From: Calliphora vicina | Lineage: Eukaryota > Arthropoda > Insecta > Diptera > Calliphoridae | Length of the DNA stretch: 64,000 nt | Direction: 5' to 3' | Assembly: GCF_958450345.1 (NCBI RefSeq) | Contig: NC_088780.1 | Location: 27,179,667-27,243,666, forward strand | Part shown: positions 59,082 through 64,000 of the stretch, in pieces | How the letters are laid out: every line of letters begins with the position of its first letter | How positions within the stretch are numbered: position 1 is the stretch's first letter | Notes under the pieces: generated by a model | Database searches by the model: none | The model's input: the letters and a program-made list of their open reading frames with translations, nothing else | Told to the model about the DNA's origin: nothing | Position numbers and translations under genes: made by a program

Positions 59082-60365
59082 CCCTCGGAGGTATAACCAG
59101 GTCTGTGCACACCTTTTGCGTATAAAAGTGTGTATAACTTTATTGTTTTTCGTGTTAAACACAAATCCTTTCATGACTTCCTGGAGCAACATTCACCGGG
59201 CACAATGAGAAAAAAATCAAACCGATTGTGGTTCTAGATTCGGTTTAATCCACATTTTCAAATATTTTGGTTCAAACGATATAACCAGGTCTGTGCAGAC
59301 CTGTGAACAAATTGTGTGTTAATTGCAGTGACGGAAAACGAAATATATGATTTTATTTGCCTTACTTTGTTTTCCGGCATGTATGGGTCAAACAATCAGC
59401 CTGCTCCTGAGTTGTGGAGCAGTAATGAAAACCTAATCTACCAGGTGACGATGTCTGTTATCCGATATAAACAGATTCTCAAGTACCATCGATTTGACAA
59501 TAGCAGTACAAGATCCGCTCGACTAGGAGAAAGTATATCGGCCGCCATTGACGACGTTTGGAACATGCTCAAGAACAACTTGGAGCGTCGATATGTTCCG
59601 GATAGCCAGATAACAGTTGATGAGCAATTGTTTCCGTACAGAGGCCGCACGCACTTCTTCTAACATATTCCATCAAAACCAGCCAAATACGGCATAGAAA
59701 TTTGGTGGATATTCGACTCCAACTGCAATTACCCACTGAAAGGAATAATTTATATTGGAAAAACAAGCAAACGAAGTACATGCGGTAAATCTAGGTGATA
59801 ACGTTGTTCTGAAATTGTTTGGAAAAGATTGTGGTTCTGGACGAACAATATATGCTGATACATTTTTCTGGTAAATGATTTGGCCACGATTTTGATTACA
59901 TAACGGTTGGGTTATGTAGGAACCAAGCGAAGAAACAAAGCATGCATACCGAAGGAGATGTTGGATCTTTAAAGAGAGATATTGAGAACTTTATTATGTT
60001 ACCACAACAATGTCGCACTCATGTCGCAATCGTAGATTCATCGAGAATCCATTTAAAATATTCGATTAAAATATGTATAAATCCTGAGTGGACACCATGG
60101 ATCAGATGGTTGGTGCTTAGACTTGCAAACGATCCACAAACCGATGGCCGTTAACCTTGTTTTTAAATATGTTTTACGTTGCAATGCCGTTATTCGGTGT
60201 ATATGACCAATTGTGTTATAAATTGGACAAAAACCAGCGAAAAAGTACGGTTTCATTGCATATATTGCAAAAAGCAGGTTCGTTTACAGCATTCACATGC
60301 CAGGTATTCGCATATAATATGCCGTACATAATATTAGTTTTGTTGCCTTTAAAATAAAATAGCGT
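59082..60365 (+). pseudogene. piggyBac element with broken transposase (catalytic residues readable)
   Basis: The element starts CCCTCGGAGGTATAACCAGG just after TTAA (59078-59081), the piggyBac target. Transposase text starts near 59320: ENEIYDFICLTLFSGMYGSN, LWSSNENLIYQVTMSVIRYK, FDNSSTRSARLGES, then ITVDEQLFPYRGRTHFF (first catalytic Asp in TVDEQL). After a stop come IPSKPAKYGIEIWWIFDS (second Asp) and NCNYPLKGIIYIGKTS. A shift gives AVNLGDNVVLKLFG and GRTIYADTFFW. Around 60085 a frame gives VDTMDQMVG (third Asp), then STNRWPLTLFLNMFYVAMP. The order equals a full piggyBac core, but stops, shifts and deletions break it, and the Cys-rich tail and right inverted end are not seen. The expected right flank AATAGCAAC is missing, so the 3' end was lost. 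Confidence 0.82.
59085..59310. repeat. Paired subterminal palindromes of the piggyBac element
   Basis: ATAACCAGGTCTGTGCACACC near 59092 and ATAACCAGGTCTGTGCAGACC near 59280 are direct copies 188 bp apart. In the second, CAGGTCTG-TG-CAGACCTG is a perfect palindrome; in the first one base differs. They look like transposase-binding subterminal repeats (inference). Confidence 0.7.
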
Positions 60366-60502
60366 ATGTAGCTACCTAAGATGTATTAAAATACATTTAG
60401 TTAACATAAGTTTATGTAAATTTTTATAAAAAATAAAATCTTACTTTAAATAATCGTGTTTATAACTACAAAATTAATATATGAAAATCACTTCATACTT
60501 AC

Positions 60503-60712
60503 AGTACAGTTCAATTGTTACATTCGTGGCGACATATTTCTTGTGAAAATTACTGGCCTGGCACGTATAAACCGCATGCTGGTGTATTCGTGACAAATTT
60601 CGTACCACTAATTTGCTATTTATCGTACTTATGCTATCGATATACGTGTAATCGACAACGCTGTTCTGTATTTGTCCATTCATAAGCCATGTAACGGTGG
60701 GAGGCGGTGAAC
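60503..60712 (-). CDS. Sidestep-family Ig protein, exon encoding second half of an Ig domain
   Basis: This exon is the most upstream part of the gene in the window. It begins after a pyrimidine-rich acceptor ending TTTCCTAG and ends at a consensus donor GTAAGTATG. It is 210 nt, entered and left in phase 1. It reads Gly-Ser-Pro-Pro-Pro-Thr-Val-Thr-Trp, the core tryptophan strand of an Ig domain after a proline turn. About 45 residues later comes Tyr-Thr-Cys-Gln-Ala-Ser-Asn, the Y-x-C strand carrying the second disulphide cysteine, and a final beta strand VATNVTIELY. The SPPPTVTW start and the hand-over to LRPLLVEI in the next exon are typical of the insect Side family, receptors for Beat proteins in motor-axon guidance. 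Family assignment is from remembered patterns; which paralogue cannot be told. The first half of this Ig domain, Ig1 and the signal peptide must lie beyond 64000. Confidence 0.88.
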
Positions 60713-62020
60713 CTAGGAAAATGTGAAAAAAGAAAAGACAAAGAATTTAATACAAAATTTTAAAACACTAACTGGGTATTATTATTAAATAGAATTTTGA
60801 TTTATTCTGCAGGAAATTTGTTAAGGTTTTCTTTAAAATTGTTTTAATTGGTAAATTTGAATTTGCTGAATAATAATAAAAATATGAATTATTCCATTTA
60901 AAAATAATAAAGTTGTTTTGTGCTTCAATAAAGCATCTGACTTTTAATTTATTTAATTGATGTTATTAATGTAGATGTTTTTCCAAGTGAATTTAATTAA
61001 GATATCTGAACTAATATTTACTTAAAAGACATATTGTTTTGTAGAGACGTTATGCAATACAATTTAATATAAATATATTGCATATATTTAGGAGTAATTT
61101 TATTTTATTAATAAAATTATTTCCACTTTGAAATATTATTAAACAAATTTAAATTATATTCTTTTGTTAAAAATTTATGCATTTTAAATATAGGTCAAAT
61201 AACTATACTCCATCTTCAGATTTTTTTGTTTTTATTTAAATTTTTACTCAGCCTTTTTTTATTATTTTTTTTTTTTTCAAACAATTTATTAGGCTTGAAG
61301 CACTTATAATTTTCTGAGTATTGTTTTCCTTATTAAATAATTCATTTAAAAAAAATTGTAATATCATTAAATGGAAATATAAATGATAAAGGAAAAAGAA
61401 CCATACACAAACTAAATAATGCAATTAACCTAAAGCAATATACAAAAAAAGAAAATAAATGTATATAAAATAACAAAAGAATTTATAAATAGAGTTTAAG
61501 AATTTATAGCTAACAAATAAATAAATAAATAAAAATTAATATTTGTTTAAGTTTAGTTTGGAAAATTCCTTTACTCATACTTAAAATTTAAATATTACAT
61601 ATACAATTTTAAGTCCACTTTAAAAAATAAATAAATAAATTGATTTATTTATTTTAGTTTACTTGTATTGTCTGCTTAATTTTTGTTTGTTTATTTGTTG
61701 CATAGTTTCAGGCTTTATTTATTTTTCTTTTATAAGTTATATTGCTTTTATGCACATTTTATCAATTATATGAGAAATAAAGATTATTTTACAAAAAATT
61801 TTTAATTGCAAATGAAGTTTTGACAAATATAATACAAACAAGAGAGCTCTATATTTGCATTTAATATTGATGGAAAAAAGTATTTAAATAATATATTTTT
61901 TTGAAAAAATACTTTTAATTGTTTTAGGGAATAGCTATTTTATTAGGAGTATGACTTAAAAATGCAGGAGTTTTTCAAATTGGTAGCAATTATTTTGAAA
62001 CATCTGTACAATAATAATGT
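60713..62020 (-). other. Intron upstream of the exon at 60712, no recognisable feature
   Basis: A+T-rich sequence with AAATAAAT tracts. Nothing recognised. Confidence 0.65.
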
Positions 62021-62021
62021 T

Positions 62022-62192
62022 AGCTAAGACATTTACCCATATTTCTGGCCAGATATGGATTTTACGCTATAAGAACTGCTCATCTTTTGAGGCCAAGAGC
62101 GAATAAAGCCAATATCGAATACTTTGTTCTGAAGTGAAGCGTATACCAGAGAGAGCATTCTGCTTCGATCGAAACAAATAGCAGTCGGACAG
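62022..62192 (-). pseudogene. mariner transposase relic, C-terminal end
   Basis: On the minus strand: SDCYLFRSKQNALSGIRFTS, then EQSIRYWLYSLLASKDEQF, stop, RKIHIWPEIWVNVL. This matches mariner S-D-Y-x-L-F (third catalytic Asp), the ASKDEQFF step and the GIH-LPERW-K-V end. It differs from the copy ending at 15665. Only about 57 residues remain. Confidence 0.68.
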
Positions 62193-62209
62193 GTAAAGAT
62201 TATTAGCTT

Positions 62210-62490
62210 TTTTGTAACAATACTTGTTTTAAAAGTTTAGCATTTTGAAAAAATCTCTTTCCTAAAAAGTTTTTAAAGATGTTTTTTAAAAAGAAAATTA
62301 AAGAAGCTCCTTATTAAAAATGTCCTACAAATAAGATCCCAAAAAAGTTTTCTAAATTTAATTTTATAGTAAAAGCTTTTATCTGATGGATTTTTAAATT
62401 AGCCATTCCAAAAAGCTTTCTAAAAAACGTTTTCTTAAAAAGCTTTTCAAAAAGTAGTTTTAAAACAGATTTCTCATAAGAAAAGAAAGA
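62210..62490. repeat. Short AAAAAGCTTTC-type degenerate repeat
   Basis: Variants of AAAAGCTTTCTAAAAAACGT and TTTTCTTAAAAAGCTTTTC recur, the same style as 16801-18660, 44 kb away. Confidence 0.5.
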
Positions 62491-64000
62491 AACGCTAACT
62501 TAAATTCCTCATATTCATAAGAAAACATACAAAACAATCAGTAAAGAAATGTTCTTTATGAGAATTTAAACACAAAAGACCCTCGATGTATAGAAATTTA
62601 TAATAGGAAAGAAATAAAAAAATATCATGTAACAATAATTGTTTATTGCCTACTTTAAGGCAGCTCAATAAACGGACACCGTTAAATTACAAATTGTCTA
62701 ATAAACCCAGTTTTTCGTACAATTAAACGTTGATATTGTTTTTATATTGTTAGTATTTCATAGAATTTTTTAGTGGAAAATTTATACTAAATCGTATTTT
62801 ATTAATTGAGCAATAAATTCTATACATATTTGCTATACAAACTACATCAAATAAAAAAAGGCAATTGTAATATAATACTTTTTTGTTGGTTAGTTTGTTT
62901 TTTCTTTATTATATTTCAAAAAAAAAAAATAATATTTGTTATAATTGCGTGCTAAGTGTAACGAATGTAATTACTTAATAGTGTAGTGTTCTTTTGGAGT
63001 TTGCCTAAATTAAGTTATTAACAGAATTTGTACATTTAAGGGATAGATTGTAAGTTTTGTTATTTAGCTTGTAAAACATGAAATTAATGGTTAGTGACCT
63101 CAAAAGTCTTATTGAAATAGGGAAGTGATCATAAGTAAAGTTATACAGTTTTTTAAAACAAGGGCAGAACTAGAATCAAAAGGCATGGGAAATTAACTAT
63201 TACATATTTTTAAATAAATTTATACATATATTGCGAAATTGTAGGTTAACGAAATGATTTCAAGATGACAGAATAGAGCAACATTTTCCACTAGCCTTTG
63301 CAAACATTTTTTGATAGCCCTCGTAGCTAAAGGTCATCAAACGTGAAACATTTTAATCATACAAATCAATATAATAAAATTGCTTTTTCAAACCACCCAC
63401 CACCACTTTCCATTGTGACAATATTACAGCAAACAATGTTGTTTGTATTACCTTGCAAATCGTTAAATTTTCTACATTTAACATTATTATGATTTTTCTA
63501 ATGACTATTATTTTATTTTTATACTCTGAACAACAACAAAAAAAAACATATACAAACGAAATAGTAATAAACTAAGAAGACATAAAAAAAATGTGTTGTA
63601 TTGTTGAATTTCATTGGCAGTACATAGAATTTTATATCCTAGATTCTATAACAACAATTTTGTATGAGACACATAAACTTTATTACCTGTTTTACTCAAG
63701 TTCACATATTAAAACCAAAAAAAAAAAAAATCAATTACTGTTTTTAAGGAAGTTAATAATCTATAGGTATGTTGAGTTGTTGTAAAAATACACGTGTATG
63801 TTTTAGATTTATATATATAGATATGTATTTATTTTTGATATACTAATATACACAAGCAATATATAATTTTATTTTACCTTTTTTTGAACACGTTTTAAAG
63901 AATAATGTTAGATTTTTAGACAAGCCAGACAATAAAAAAAAAGCAAAACAACATTTGCTATAAAAATGTTATAGAGAAATTTAGATTGATTGATAATAAA
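62491..64000 (-). other. Intron, no recognisable feature
   Basis: A+T-rich sequence to the window edge. No exon with Ig signature was seen on the minus strand. Confidence 0.6.

Noticed and set aside
62100..62200. Plus-strand reading of the 62.0-62.2 kb patch as a host exon
   Set aside because: The minus strand reads clearly as a mariner C-terminus with stops; the other strand has no domain.

Overview
This window is non-coding-rich, strongly A+T-rich dipteran DNA. It most likely comes from a calyptrate fly (house-fly, stable-fly or blow-fly relative), judged from very long TE-filled introns, many mariner and piggyBac relics, and several repeat families carrying a (TA)n - conserved core - (GTCY)n block like the dipteran mini-me/DINE-1 type. 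No bacterial features, rRNA, tRNA or CRISPR were seen.

Host gene. The only host coding sequence I can support is four exons on the minus strand of one gene, read in the order 60712-60503, 42989-42838, 42760-42616, 25801-25671. Their splice sites and intron phases fit together (1-1, 1-0, 0-1, 1-0). They encode the second half of one immunoglobulin (Ig) domain, a complete next Ig domain split over two exons, and the first half of a third. The sequence style matches the Sidestep (Side) family of neuronal Ig-superfamily cell-surface proteins. Introns are about 17.5 kb, 77 bp, 16.8 kb and more than 25.6 kb, with more than 3.2 kb upstream. The whole window lies inside this gene; the signal peptide, first Ig domain, remaining Ig/FnIII, membrane and cytoplasmic parts are outside it.

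Layout by region. 1-5.2 kb: degenerate tandem array, a GTCY-type repeat split by a solo LTR, and a second GTCY family copy. 8.0-9.75 kb: a roughly 18-bp minisatellite followed by a full GTCY repeat. 9.8-10.5 kb: a DD-type transposase relic with a perfect 21-bp hairpin. 12.3-15.7 kb: a mariner relic split by nested repeats. 16.8-18.7 kb: simple AAGCTTTC-type degenerate repeat. 21.3-24.4 kb: piggyBac C-terminal relic and a solo LTR with TATA box and poly(A) signals. 28.4-31.8 kb: four DNA-transposon relics or MITEs, back to back. 33.5-36.6 kb: GTCY repeats, then a 1.6 kb TIR element holding two smaller perfect-TIR elements. 39.9-42.0 kb: piggyBac N-terminal relic, a CTAG-start repeat and a 150-bp MITE. 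43.58-46.28 kb: a 2.7 kb minisatellite that switches from a 12-bp to an 11-bp unit. 46.88-50.69 kb: a 3.8 kb element filled with a GTACC-containing tandem array. 53.3-56.9 kb: nested MITE and GTCY repeats and a jockey-type non-LTR fragment. 58.6-60.4 kb: a GTCY repeat broken at a TTAA by a piggyBac element. 62.0-62.5 kb: mariner C-terminal relic and simple repeat. Other intervals are featureless A+T-rich intron.

I did not find a new cellular system. The most notable signals are the two-stage minisatellite near an exon, the GTACC array element, a TA-target MITE whose ends are packed with TTAACCGATT-type palindromic motifs, several elements nested in one another, and a jockey fragment flanked by a direct repeat of about 65-70 bp. 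All coordinates were read by eye; repeat boundaries are approximate unless a target duplication is given.
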